The notes below the pieces were generated by a model. The model was not told the DNA's origin. It ran no database searches and was given only the letters and a program-made list of their open reading frames with translations. Shown here one piece after another: positions 1 to 6,554 of a stretch of 9,079 nt of DNA. The translations under genes and the position numbers were made by a program. Source of the stretch: Nitrospira sp. (lineage in GTDB: Bacteria > Nitrospirota > Nitrospiria > Nitrospirales > Nitrospiraceae); assembly GCA_020697375.1 (NCBI GenBank), contig JAJFBJ010000189.1:1-9079 (forward strand), given 5' to 3'. Each line of letters opens with the position of its first letter. Position 1 is the stretch's first letter.

Positions 1-251
1 CAGAAAGCAAAGACTTAGGAATTATGATGTGATGTGGTCATGGTTTTGGTCACGGTTCCTATTCCAATTTGTGGAGTATCCAGCTTATCGACCGCTTGTT
101 GATTCCCGCCTGTTATGGGGTGCTCGTGGGTCACAGGTCATGGTGATTCGGCTATGTAGCTCTGTTCTCGCCGCGTTCCATCGACATTCCCTGGAAAGAA
201 TCTCAGGCGAAGACTGCCTATAGCAGCGGCTTCCAAAGCCTGCAGCTTAAG

Positions 252-317
252 CCATCCTATTAGAGAGCGGGAGCGCCCTCTGGTTGTGCGTAGACCATCC
301 TCGAGAGCGGTTGTGCG
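252..317. repeat. Imperfect direct repeat, long and collapsed copies
   Basis: Copy one (252-290) reads CCATCCT, then GAGAGCGG, then GGTTGTGCG, with short inserts between the blocks. Copy two (295-317) carries CCATCCT, one base, then GAGAGCGGTTGTGCG, so the last two blocks are fused over a shared GG. All three blocks match exactly. It may be a decayed tandem duplication or paired protein-binding sites; there is no evidence of function. Confidence 0.45.
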
Positions 318-390
318 AGTTCTGCCAATCTGAGCGGGCCTGAGCCCGAGTGCGGCTCCATCTCTATGGCGTGTACTGTGAGATCTGGCC

Positions 391-416
391 CTGTGCTCCC
401 TGCATGGGAGTGACAG
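391..416. other. Stem-loop in non-coding region
   Basis: CTGT and CTCCC on the left arm pair with GGGAG and ACAG on the right arm around a TGCAT loop, giving nine pairs with a small internal loop. It lies between two other hairpins: CGGGC/GCCCG with a CTGA loop at 335-348, and CACCCGT/ACGGGTG with an 11-base loop at 468-492. None is followed by a T-run on either strand, so they are not obvious Rho-independent terminators. They could belong to a structured RNA or be incidental. Confidence 0.3.
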
Positions 417-766
417 AGCGATAGGTTTCTCGCCTCACTATATCCGCTCGGACCAATCTCCCCCTGTCACCCGTCCACTATTCCCACGGGTGAGAGGGAA
501 ATATGGAAGGCTCACCTTTAAGATAGCGGCGATGCGTCAGCTTGGCCGTCATCTGGCTTTGTCCATGTCTCATTGCTTGAAGGAAAAGGATGAATGCAGA
601 CCACGAGGATGGAAGTAACGCAGGAAATCCTATCCCAAGGACCCGCCGGCCGCTCCGGATCATGCGGACCGGACGGCCGAGGGGTTCGGAGGCGCAGCCC
701 CACTTCACTTGATCTATATGGTCAAAGTAGGACGATACAGACATCTGGTTCTCTAAGACTCTACTT

Positions 767-985
767 GTGGTTGCGAGCTTGAGTTTTGGACCGGCAAAAC
801 GTTCACAACAAAAAGCCGCGAAATTCATTGACTATCCAAGCCTATTACGAAGAGTTTTACAGATGAAGGCTGAAGGGAAGTCGGTTCGAGCGATTGCTGA
901 GGCCGTTAAGCTGTCAAAATCGTTTGTCCATAAAACCTGCCAAAACTACTCACGGAAAACCCCTCGAAATATAGATATAAACTAG
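767..985 (+). pseudogene. Helix-turn-helix remnant, probably serine recombinase C-terminus
   Basis: The frame is open from 731, after a TAG at 728, and ends with TAG at 983-985. Read from a GTG at 767 it gives 72 residues. About residues 34-57 form a helix-turn-helix: AEGKSVRAIAEAV, a turn, then LSKSFVHKT. This is the style of the C-terminal DNA-binding helix-turn-helix of serine recombinases/invertases. The preceding catalytic domain, with its N-terminal nucleophilic serine, is absent: no in-frame upstream coding exists and neither other frame supplies it. There is no Shine-Dalgarno before GTG 767; an internal ATG at 863 has only a weak one. The best reading is a truncated recombinase. The alternative is a genuine small regulator of the gene pair that starts 52 bases downstream. 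The frame is much richer in A+T than the genes on the right. Confidence 0.42.
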
Positions 986-1037
986 GTATATTCGCGCCGG
1001 CCTTAAATTAGATGTCAGGAGACACCAGGATCCATAA

Positions 1038-2252
1038 TTGCTCATGGCGTGGAACGACCCCGAAAGCTATAAAAAGAAGTTGCAGACAAAAATTTTGGCC
1101 CTTTTAGCCCAAGGACCGCAACGCTTCATTGACGTTGTCCGAGGGTGTGAAGGCGCCTATCCTGCCGTCGTTCGGGAATGTTTGGAAGGGCTGCCAGAAT
1201 GTGTTTATGCGCCTGTTTCGGCTTACCTGGTGAAGTCGGCTGCCGAAGATATCTCGGAAGAGCGGTCAGTTCTTACTTCAATCGAAGGCAATCCTGTTCT
1301 CTGTTCCTGGTATTTCACCGCCAAAGCTTGCAAACGCCTAGAACTCTTGCGTGACTGGTCACGTTTAAGAGTCGCATTCCTTGGCGCCCCTCGTCTTTAC
1401 GAGTGGTTTGCGATGCATAATCAGGGGAAATTCCGCTGCCTGCTTGATCTGGATACATTTGTGCTAGACAGACTTGGCACCCTAGAAGAGACACGGTCAG
1501 ATGTTATTCAAAATTATAATGTGTCCGACCCACTTCCAGAGGCCTTGAAGGGAAAGTTCGATTGTGTATTTTTTGATCCACCATGGTACCCAGATGAGTA
1601 TCCTCTGTGGATTATGCGTGCAGTTCAGCTTGCCCCTAATGGTCTTGCGCACTTCTCTATTTTCCCGGAATTGATTCGACCTACAGCGTGGAGTGAACGC
1701 CAGCAGTTATTCAATTTGCTTAAGAATTACTCAGACTCATTCACTCTCCTTTCCTCGTTTGTGGATTACGATGTTCCTACGTTTGAGGATGCACAGCTAA
1801 GGCACGCCGGAATTATGAACCTGGGTCCTTGGAAGAGTTCAGATTTAGTAATCGCTAAGCTACGTATACAAACGCCGATAACAGAACCGTCGCCTGTTGT
1901 TTATTTTGGTGCACAGTGGAGTGAAGTCGATATTGGATCTATGCGAATATTTGTTAATACTCACCTCAGATTTGAAAAGGAAGCGAAGCTATTATCTATA
2001 CCGAACACGAGCTCGCCGATCCTCTCTTCGCCGAGCCGTCGAAACCCAATACTAAAACAAATCAATGTGCTTACTTCTCGTGGACATGGCCTAAACACTT
2101 CACGACCCGAGCGTCTTTTGGATATGCTAAAAGGCCTTCGCACAGTTAAAGATAACGGTGGCCAGGTGACGACCTCGATTGATCAAATTGACATGGATCC
2201 ATACTCCAAAAATCTGCTTCTGGAGATTATAAAGGAGGTGGAAAATGCCTGA
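1038..2252 (+). CDS. DUF43/BpsA-like methyltransferase-fold protein
   Basis: This is a 404-residue protein. Residues about 12-55 look like a winged helix (LQTKILALLAQGPQRF and what follows). A Rossmann-type class I AdoMet-dependent fold then runs from about 108 to 280: a strand and loop at RVAFLGAPRL (111-120), an acidic strand end at LLDLD (135-139), and a catalytic-type FDCVFFDPPWYP at 174-185. The order winged helix, LG-x(3)-L loop, LDLD, DPLPEALKGKFD, DPPW resembles DUF43/BpsA (branched polyamine aminopropyltransferase), although BpsA's acidic loop reads GAPRL here. DPPW/DPPY also occurs in N6-adenine and N4-cytosine methyltransferases, so the substrate could be nucleic acid or a small molecule. 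The C-terminal ~100 residues are unassigned. TTG at 1038 is chosen because AGGA (1027-1030) lies 7 bases upstream; the in-frame ATG at 1044 is the alternative. It overlaps the next gene by 8 bases. Fold is fairly sure, activity unknown. Confidence 0.85.
   Translation: MLMAWNDPESYKKKLQTKILALLAQGPQRFIDVVRGCEGAYPAVVRECLEGLPECVYAPVSAYLVKSAAEDISEERSVLTSIEGNPVLCSWYFTAKACKRLELLRDWSRLRVAFLGAPRLYEWFAMHNQGKFRCLLDLDTFVLDRLGTLEETRSDVIQNYNVSDPLPEALKGKFDCVFFDPPWYPDEYPLWIMRAVQLAPNGLAHFSIFPELIRPTAWSERQQLFNLLKNYSDSFTLLSSFVDYDVPTFEDAQLRHAGIMNLGPWKSSDLVIAKLRIQTPITEPSPVVYFGAQWSEVDIGSMRIFVNTHLRFEKEAKLLSIPNTSSPILSSPSRRNPILKQINVLTSRGHGLNTSRPERLLDMLKGLRTVKDNGGQVTTSIDQIDMDPYSKNLLLEIIKEVENA
2232..2239 (+). promoter_or_regulatory. 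Strong Shine-Dalgarno inside upstream gene
   Basis: AAGGAGGT, a near-perfect anti-16S match, lies 5 bases before the ATG at 2245 and within the last codons of the methyltransferase-like gene. It fixes the start of the phosphoesterase. It also indicates coupled but independently strong translation of the second gene, so the effector-like protein may be made at equal or higher level than the first. Confidence 0.85.
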
Positions 2253-3825
2253 TGTATTACTTCTGCGTTTCCGCGACCTAACGCCAGGAGTAAATACCAT
2301 TTCGACTCACAACGAAATCGCTAACGCCAAAGGTAGAGTGCTATGGGGTTGGTGGAAAAAGCCTCTGGAGTTGATGCCTGACCCAGGCCTCACAAATCTC
2401 GCCACCGATCTACGTCCTGATTCAAAGGTCTTCTTAGTTGATTCAGCTACTGCAAAGATTTACCGAGTCAATCTTTTAAGGATTCATTTTGTCCCTGGCG
2501 GAAAAGAGCAACCGCCTCCGGAACCTGATCTTTGTCCGGGCTATTATCGGACTCAACTACTGCCGGCATGGTTCGAGATAGGCAAGATAGAGGAAAACCC
2601 GCTAGAAATTAGTTGCTTGGCTAGTTATGTTTTTTCCCACAATAACCGTTCAGCGCCGAAACAATCCGCGGCCGCACTTCCTGATTCCGCTATAGGACAG
2701 CCAGTTCTCGACATCGATTTTCTCGATAGTAACCTGAGCCTTTGGCTCATTGTGGACACCGATGAGGTAGGTATTCGTGGAAGAAGCTCACTAGTTAAAG
2801 GTCTATCGCGCGGTGTGTGGCCTATAAAGGGTTCTTACGCTATCCACCTTTCCGATCTCCATTTCGGGCCACAACATGTCTTTCGTAATCAGCTAGCGAC
2901 GAACCGAAACCTTCATATCGCTAAAGAAAGCTTACTGGAGGCCTTATTACAAGATCTCGAAGCCATCCATATCTCTGATAGTGATGTTGCACTGATCCTG
3001 GTAACTGGAGATTTAACCTGGTCTGGAGACCCGCACGAATTTGCCAATGCACTAGATTTTTTCCAAAGTCTCTGCCGGAAACTAGGCTTACATAGTTCTC
3101 AACTCATTATAGTTCCCGGCAACCACGATATTGAGTGGGTCAAGGGAAAGGGCGAGATTGATGACAACGCCGAACTGAACTATTTTAATTTCTGTAAAGA
3201 GTTCTATGGGGTTACGCCAGAAAAGTCATTTTTGAGAATTCACCGTTTTGTCATTAATGGAACTAAGGTAAGTGTTGTCGCCCTAAACAGTTGCCGAATC
3301 GAATCGAGGGAGAATGCGGGTCTCGGCTTTGTAGGTAGGGATCAACTTGGAGAATGCCAGAGGTTTCTAAACAACAACAGAGATGATGGAGAGATCCGCC
3401 TTGCCCTAATCCATCATCATTTACTGCCTGTCAACTACATAGAGGGTATGGATTGGGAAACGAAGAAAGTAAGTTTGACACTAGACGCGGATGCCGTATT
3501 GCGTTGTCTTATCAGCGCTCGCGTCCGAGCTGTGATGCATGGCCATCAGCATCAGCCGTTCTACTCGTCAGTCCGGCGCATGGTGCCTGGTTTCGTCGAT
3601 CACTTTAATGCTGGTCAAGAATTTCTCGACGGTACCATAGCGGTCATTGGTGGGGGTAGTATAGGCGCCGACCGAAGTCACCTAAATGTTATTGGAAGGA
3701 ACTCATATAATATTATTGACTTAAGAGAGGCTCACCGCCTCGTCTCGGTACGGACTAGAGTTCAAAGCTCTTCGGGTCCTGGCTTCTCTGAATACCATGC
3801 ACAGCCGATTATGTTTGAATACTAA
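2245..3825 (+). CDS. Calcineurin-like metallophosphoesterase with novel N-terminal domain
   Basis: This is a 526-residue protein. Residues about 198-440 form a calcineurin-like metallophosphoesterase domain with all metal-binding motifs: SDLHFG (203-208), GD (255-256), GNHD (292-295), a triple His at 390-392, and GHQH (433-436). Family members hydrolyse phosphodiesters or phosphomonoesters using two metal ions; known substrates include cyclic nucleotides (CpdA) and DNA (SbcD/Mre11). The active site looks competent. Residues 1-195 match nothing I recognise. They are beta-rich and contain WGWWKK (34-39), KVFLVDSATAKIYRV (61-75) and PAWFEIGKIEE (107-117), with a feel of a PUA/EVE-type barrel, which is only a guess. 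No signal peptide or membrane helix is seen, so it is probably cytosolic. The gene is the second in a two-gene unit with an 8-base overlap. The partnership suggests a sensor- or substrate-gated phosphodiesterase/nuclease. Domain call certain; substrate unknown. Confidence 0.92.
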   Translation: MPDVLLLRFRDLTPGVNTISTHNEIANAKGRVLWGWWKKPLELMPDPGLTNLATDLRPDSKVFLVDSATAKIYRVNLLRIHFVPGGKEQPPPEPDLCPGYYRTQLLPAWFEIGKIEENPLEISCLASYVFSHNNRSAPKQSAAALPDSAIGQPVLDIDFLDSNLSLWLIVDTDEVGIRGRSSLVKGLSRGVWPIKGSYAIHLSDLHFGPQHVFRNQLATNRNLHIAKESLLEALLQDLEAIHISDSDVALILVTGDLTWSGDPHEFANALDFFQSLCRKLGLHSSQLIIVPGNHDIEWVKGKGEIDDNAELNYFNFCKEFYGVTPEKSFLRIHRFVINGTKVSVVALNSCRIESRENAGLGFVGRDQLGECQRFLNNNRDDGEIRLALIHHHLLPVNYIEGMDWETKKVSLTLDADAVLRCLISARVRAVMHGHQHQPFYSSVRRMVPGFVDHFNAGQEFLDGTIAVIGGGSIGADRSHLNVIGRNSYNIIDLREAHRLVSVRTRVQSSSGPGFSEYHAQPIMFEY

Positions 3826-4116
3826 GAGTTATCTGGGAGCACCTTATCAACTCGCGATTGATTGCACTGTATGAAAAAGGCCTGCCGATTAGAACATTAC
3901 ATGTCCCGCCTTGATGCCTAAATAGTGCCTACCCCGGTGTCATTCCATAGAGCGTAAATACCGCCTCTCGATTCATCGCCAAAAGCCCTCAAGGCTCAGA
4001 CGGCCACAAACAACTGTCATTGAATTCTTCGACCGATTCTCTCCCAGCGGAAACATTCTTCGAGTTTACTCCTGGCTGTCACCCCATCCACTGATTTTTC
4101 GTCCAGCCGCGAAGCG
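3826..4116. other. Intergenic stretch, no recognisable content
   Basis: No gene, RNA or clear terminator is visible downstream of the phosphoesterase stop. A 16-codon frame beginning with ATG near 3871 has no ribosome binding site and is ignored. The boundary between the lower-G+C pair and the resident-type genes probably lies in this stretch. I could not find target-site duplications or attachment repeats matching the left side. Confidence 0.4.
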
Positions 4117-4323
4117 GTGAAAGAGATTCCTCCCTCAGCGCCGGACAGCCCGGTCGCGCAGAGACAAGCTGCGGACAGTCCGGGAAAGAGACTGGAATTT
4201 ATCTCCAAGAGCAAGGAGGGCTGCACGTTCCAGACTGGCGACTATGTCAAAGTCATGGCCTCGGATACGGGCGCGGCTCAGACGATTCAGAAGTTGGCCC
4301 GGGATAAGGCCGATTCTCAATAG
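4117..4323 (+). pseudogene. 5'-truncated small protein, possibly exported
   Basis: From a GTG at 4117 this gives 68 residues ending in KLARDKADSQ; the most protein-like part is EFISKSKEGCTFQTGDYVKV (residues 27-46). No Shine-Dalgarno precedes the GTG. The frame stays open back to 4024 without a usable start, and encodes QRKHSSSLLLAVTPST, which resembles a basic-plus-hydrophobic signal peptide that has lost its first residues. A 10-bp G+C hairpin follows the stop by 12 bases, as expected at the end of a true gene. The best reading is a resident gene for a small secreted or periplasmic protein whose 5' end was lost where the left-hand DNA joined. No family is recognised. An intact gene using a rare start is possible. 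Confidence 0.38.
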
Positions 4324-4335
4324 AAGCGGCCAATG

Positions 4336-4360
4336 CCCCTTGCCGTATGGCGGCAGGGGG
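4336..4360. terminator. Strong G+C hairpin, terminator-like
   Basis: CCCCTTGCCG (4336-4345) pairs with CGGCAGGGGG (4351-4360) around a TATGG loop: ten continuous pairs, one of them a G-T wobble. It lies 12 bases after the stop of the + strand frame and about 95 bases beyond the stop of the minus-strand 115-residue gene, so it may serve both converging units. The following T-tract is only TT on + and is absent on -, so efficient intrinsic termination is uncertain. Confidence 0.55.
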
Positions 4361-4452
4361 TTCCGGTCTGCTTCCTCCCCAGTGACACCGCAGGAAGTTC
4401 ACAGGAGAAGCCGCAAGCGAAGCAGGGTCTCGGTATTCCCAGAAGCACTCTG

Positions 4453-4800
4453 TCAACTCACGCCACGTACCGACCTCATCGGTTTCGAATGCTGTGGTTC
4501 GTCGGTTCCAAGGTCCTCATGGCAAATACGGGAGTCTACCGACGATTTGATTTTTCCTATAATCCCCTGTGACACAAGTAACGCTTTCAACTGGTCCGGA
4601 GTCGGATGGCTGTCCAGCACTACGGCGGGGCAAACCGCTAGGGTGCGTTCCACTTTATTGTCGAGCAGAATCTTGAATTTAGTGTCGGCTAATGGATCTC
4701 TTCTCGGCAACACCGTCTCTATGCTGTAGGGGGGCTTAAATTCCGCATCAAGAAATTGTTGGATGACTTGTAGTTTTCTCCGGGAATAATCGTCTGTCAT
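4453..4800 (-). CDS. Small hypothetical protein, 115 residues
   Basis: AAAGGA (complement of 4810-4815) lies 9 bases before ATG 4800. The N-terminal part reads SRRKLQVIQQFLDAEF (6-21), a predicted helix. A strand-like KFKILLDNKVERTLAV follows (41-56), then VVLDSHPTPDQLKALL (60-75). This layout (short helix, two or three strands, then DxHxxxxLxxLL helix) resembles small uncharacterised cytosolic proteins in other bacteria that carry a comparable FLDDHSPEE-like segment; I cannot name a family. The last ~28 residues look unstructured. It is the last gene of the minus-strand run, 66 bases after the stop of the 59-residue Cys-rich gene. Neither signal peptide nor membrane segment is seen. Coding status is supported by the ribosome binding site and operon position; function is unknown. 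Confidence 0.68.
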   Translation of the reverse strand: MTDDYSRRKLQVIQQFLDAEFKPPYSIETVLPRRDPLADTKFKILLDNKVERTLAVCPAVVLDSHPTPDQLKALLVSQGIIGKIKSSVDSRICHEDLGTDEPQHSKPMRSVRGVS

Positions 4801-4866
4801 AGTCGATAATCCTTTCTTCCCTCACTTTCTCAAGAAGGGTGATGGGCCTCTATCTATCCACTCGCC

Positions 4867-5046
4867 TTAGAGACCTTGGGGCATTCGTCGTTTGTCTCCG
4901 ATCGCCGCGAGCCAACTTGCTTCGGCTCGCTCAGTGCAATTGCTGCAGATCTCCCGCATGGATGCTAAGGGTCCCTCTTCATATCCTTTCAACGAGCAAA
5001 GAACTCTGCATTTTGAGCAGATCCAGGATCCATCCGTGAGTCGCAT
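4867..5046 (-). CDS. 59-residue Cys-rich zinc-ribbon-like protein
   Basis: This short gene is easily missed. AAAGGA (complement of 5054-5059) lies 7 bases before ATG 5046, and the stop is TAA at 4867-4869. The protein has WICSKCRVLC at residues 8-17 and EICSNCTERAE at 32-42. The two CxxC knuckles, C10/C13 and C34/C37, are 20 residues apart, and C17 is extra. This is the classic spacing of a treble-clef or zinc-ribbon metal site. The C-terminal third is a helix (AEASWLAAIGDKRR). Function may be nucleic-acid or protein binding, or a stand-alone metal-binding protein; nothing decides between these. It begins 30 bases after the stop of another Cys-rich small gene on the same strand, so the two are almost certainly cotranscribed. 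No signal peptide is seen. Confidence 0.78.
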   Translation of the reverse strand: MRLTDGSWICSKCRVLCSLKGYEEGPLASMREICSNCTERAEASWLAAIGDKRRMPQGL

Positions 5047-5076
5047 CGAGATTTCCTTTGTTACTCCACTGCCGAA

Positions 5077-5259
5077 TCAGGGGCAATCGCAGGCAGACCG
5101 TTGGCCCTTCTGGCTGAGATGAAATGTATGCCCTTTCTCGCACTCGTGATGGACTCCGCTCGTCTGATCGGGAAGTGTAACAGAGCGATCACGTTGCGGA
5201 ACGGTTTCGCTTTCGCATTCCTGTTCGCCCAGGCGTTCGTGACAATGGAGCGTTCGCAT
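5077..5259 (-). CDS. 60-residue Cys/His-rich protein
   Basis: AGGGAGG (complement of 5266-5272) lies 6 bases before ATG 5259, a strong ribosome binding site that selects this start over a longer frame reaching 5349. Cys residues are at 6, 15, 40, 57 and 59; His residues at 5, 7, 37, 38, 44 and 47. The segment HHECEKGHTFHLS (37-49) recalls the first knuckle of rubredoxin-like or zinc-ribbon proteins (ECxxGH), and CDCP at the C-terminus would supply further ligands. Metal binding is inferred. It starts 47 bases after the stop of the glycosyltransferase gene and ends 30 bases before the next small Cys-rich gene, so it is the middle of a tight minus-strand operon. No membrane segment or signal peptide is seen. 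The biological role is unknown. Confidence 0.76.
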   Translation of the reverse strand: MRTLHCHERLGEQECESETVPQRDRSVTLPDQTSGVHHECEKGHTFHLSQKGQRSACDCP

Positions 5260-5306
5260 GGCGGGCCTCCCTATCTGGGTTCTCTTCCTGTATGACCGCT
5301 CCTTCG

Positions 5307-6554
5307 TTACCGGCGAAGATCTGCTACGCGGTCCCCGATGGGATCCCACTCGTGGTCACGCTCGACGGCATCGATCAATCGCTCGAAGATGTCGGGGATG
5401 GCGCCGGTCACGCGGCTCCAGTTCGAGATCATCGGGACTCCGAGCGGATCTTCCAGGAATGTCTCGGTTGCGATCTTCATGCCCTTCAAGAAGACTTCGA
5501 CGGCCATGCGTTCTTCGTGACGATCGAACTGGAGACTGTTGATGGCCGCATCATTCTGATAGCGGGTGATGGCTTCCTGAGCGGCCTGCAAGTAGGTCGC
5601 CCGCAAAGCCTTCAGGACGGCTTCCGATAATACCACGCCTTCGCTGGCGAGGTTTCGGAAGAGCGACTTGGTAATATCCACACACATTTTTTGCAGACCT
5701 TGATCGGCATTATCCGCCGAAAGTCCCTGATGTTTGTGTTCGTACGCATCGGCGATATCGGCTTGGCAGATTCTCCTGAGTGCGCAGTTGCGATAGATCT
5801 CGGCCAGGACTCCCACTTCCAACCCCCAGTCGCCGGGAATGCGGTTGATCCAGGCCAAGTCGCGCACCATGGCGAATTCACCCGCGAGCGGATAGCGGAA
5901 ACTATCCAGAAATGTCAGCAAGGGATGCGACCCCGCCACCTGCTGGAGACTCCTGATCAGCGGGGTGAGATAGAGCCGCGTCACCCGTCCATGGAGACGG
6001 TTCGTGACCCGGCTATAGTACCCCTTGCAGAATTCATAACCCAGATTGGGGTTGACGATCGGATAACAAAGCCTGGCGAGATATTCCCGATTGTAGCTGA
6101 GAATGTCACAGTCGTGGAGCGCGATGACATTGCTCTGGCCCCGCGCCAGGACATACCCGAAGGCCATCCAGCAGCCGCGTCCCTTTCCCTGCAGTCCCGT
6201 GTCGATTTCCGCTTGCGCCAGCAGCTTGAGAATGTCTTGGATTCCGGTCCCATCGTTATAGACGATCCGGACCCGCTGGGGCAGCACGGCGAAAAATTGT
6301 TTGGCCAGCCGAAACTCCAGCGCCGACGCCCGGTCCAGCGAAATCACGATCTCGTTGACATAACGAATGTCTTTCAGGACCTGCACGATGTGTTTGAGGG
6401 CGGGATTTTCGAGTTCCGAATAGAGCGAAGGAAGCACCAGGGCGATCGGGTTGGTCGCCGCATGCCGTTCCAATTCCTTTTCCAATTGATCGAGATTGGA
6501 CGTGCCGAGGCGGTGCAAGACCGTGACAAGTCCGTTCTGATGAAAATCCGACAT
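5307..6554 (-). CDS. gpgS: GT81 glycosyltransferase, glucosyl-3-phosphoglycerate synthase-like
   Basis: This is a 415-residue protein of GT-A fold. IALVLPSLYSELENPAL (37-53) is the nucleotide-sugar-binding start typical of GpgS. EIVISLDRA (68-76), GKGRGCW (123-129), and the DxD-type HDCDI (D148, D150) bind the divalent metal and NDP-glucose. GEFAM (225-229) and DWGLEVGVL (242-250) are conserved acceptor-side segments, and a His-rich YEHKHQ lies at 271-276. Known family members transfer glucose from NDP-glucose to 3-phosphoglycerate, giving glucosyl-3-phosphoglycerate, the precursor of the compatible solute glucosylglycerate. The length is close to non-actinobacterial homologues. The matching phosphatase (GpgP) is not in the window. 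The start at ATG 6554 follows AGGGGAGGG. It precedes two small Cys-rich genes. Cytosolic. The symbol is by resemblance; mannosylglycerate-type donor specificity cannot be excluded. Confidence 0.9.
   Translation of the reverse strand: MSDFHQNGLVTVLHRLGTSNLDQLEKELERHAATNPIALVLPSLYSELENPALKHIVQVLKDIRYVNEIVISLDRASALEFRLAKQFFAVLPQRVRIVYNDGTGIQDILKLLAQAEIDTGLQGKGRGCWMAFGYVLARGQSNVIALHDCDILSYNREYLARLCYPIVNPNLGYEFCKGYYSRVTNRLHGRVTRLYLTPLIRSLQQVAGSHPLLTFLDSFRYPLAGEFAMVRDLAWINRIPGDWGLEVGVLAEIYRNCALRRICQADIADAYEHKHQGLSADNADQGLQKMCVDITKSLFRNLASEGVVLSEAVLKALRATYLQAAQEAITRYQNDAAINSLQFDRHEERMAVEVFLKGMKIATETFLEDPLGVPMISNWSRVTGAIPDIFERLIDAVERDHEWDPIGDRVADLRR

Larger units (their letters stand above)
1..730. 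other. Gene-free stretch, probably decayed accessory DNA
   Basis: No convincing gene was found here on either strand. The open frames present (29-223 on +, 478-828 on -, 594-782 on +) lack Shine-Dalgarno sequences and recognisable motifs, and they overlap one another. No tRNA T-loop signature, CRISPR repeat or intact transposase could be read. The stretch holds an imperfect direct repeat (252-317) and several stem-loops (335-348, 391-416, 468-492, 647-679). Its position beside a recombinase-like remnant and a compositionally distinct gene pair suggests decayed mobile DNA; that is inference. Confidence 0.5.

Noticed and set aside
647..679. Hairpin around CCGG blocks as a terminator
   Set aside because: The stem (CGGCC/GGCCG plus CCGG/CCGG) is interrupted, has a 10-base loop and is not followed by a T-run; no gene ends next to it.
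478..828. 116-codon minus-strand frame, possible transposase fragment
   Set aside because: No catalytic motif or terminal inverted repeats could be read, and it lacks a ribosome binding site; it also overlaps the recombinase-like frame on the other strand.
964..992. Promoter for the + strand pair with TATATT at 987-992
   Set aside because: The A+T-rich stretch is suggestive, but the sequence 17 bases upstream (TCGAAA) does not match a -35 element, so no promoter is claimed.
1038..3825. Classical restriction-modification system
   Set aside because: No target-recognition domain, no FxGxG-type motif I and no restriction nuclease family are seen; the partner is a calcineurin-type phosphoesterase, and the methyltransferase layout fits BpsA/DUF43 better.
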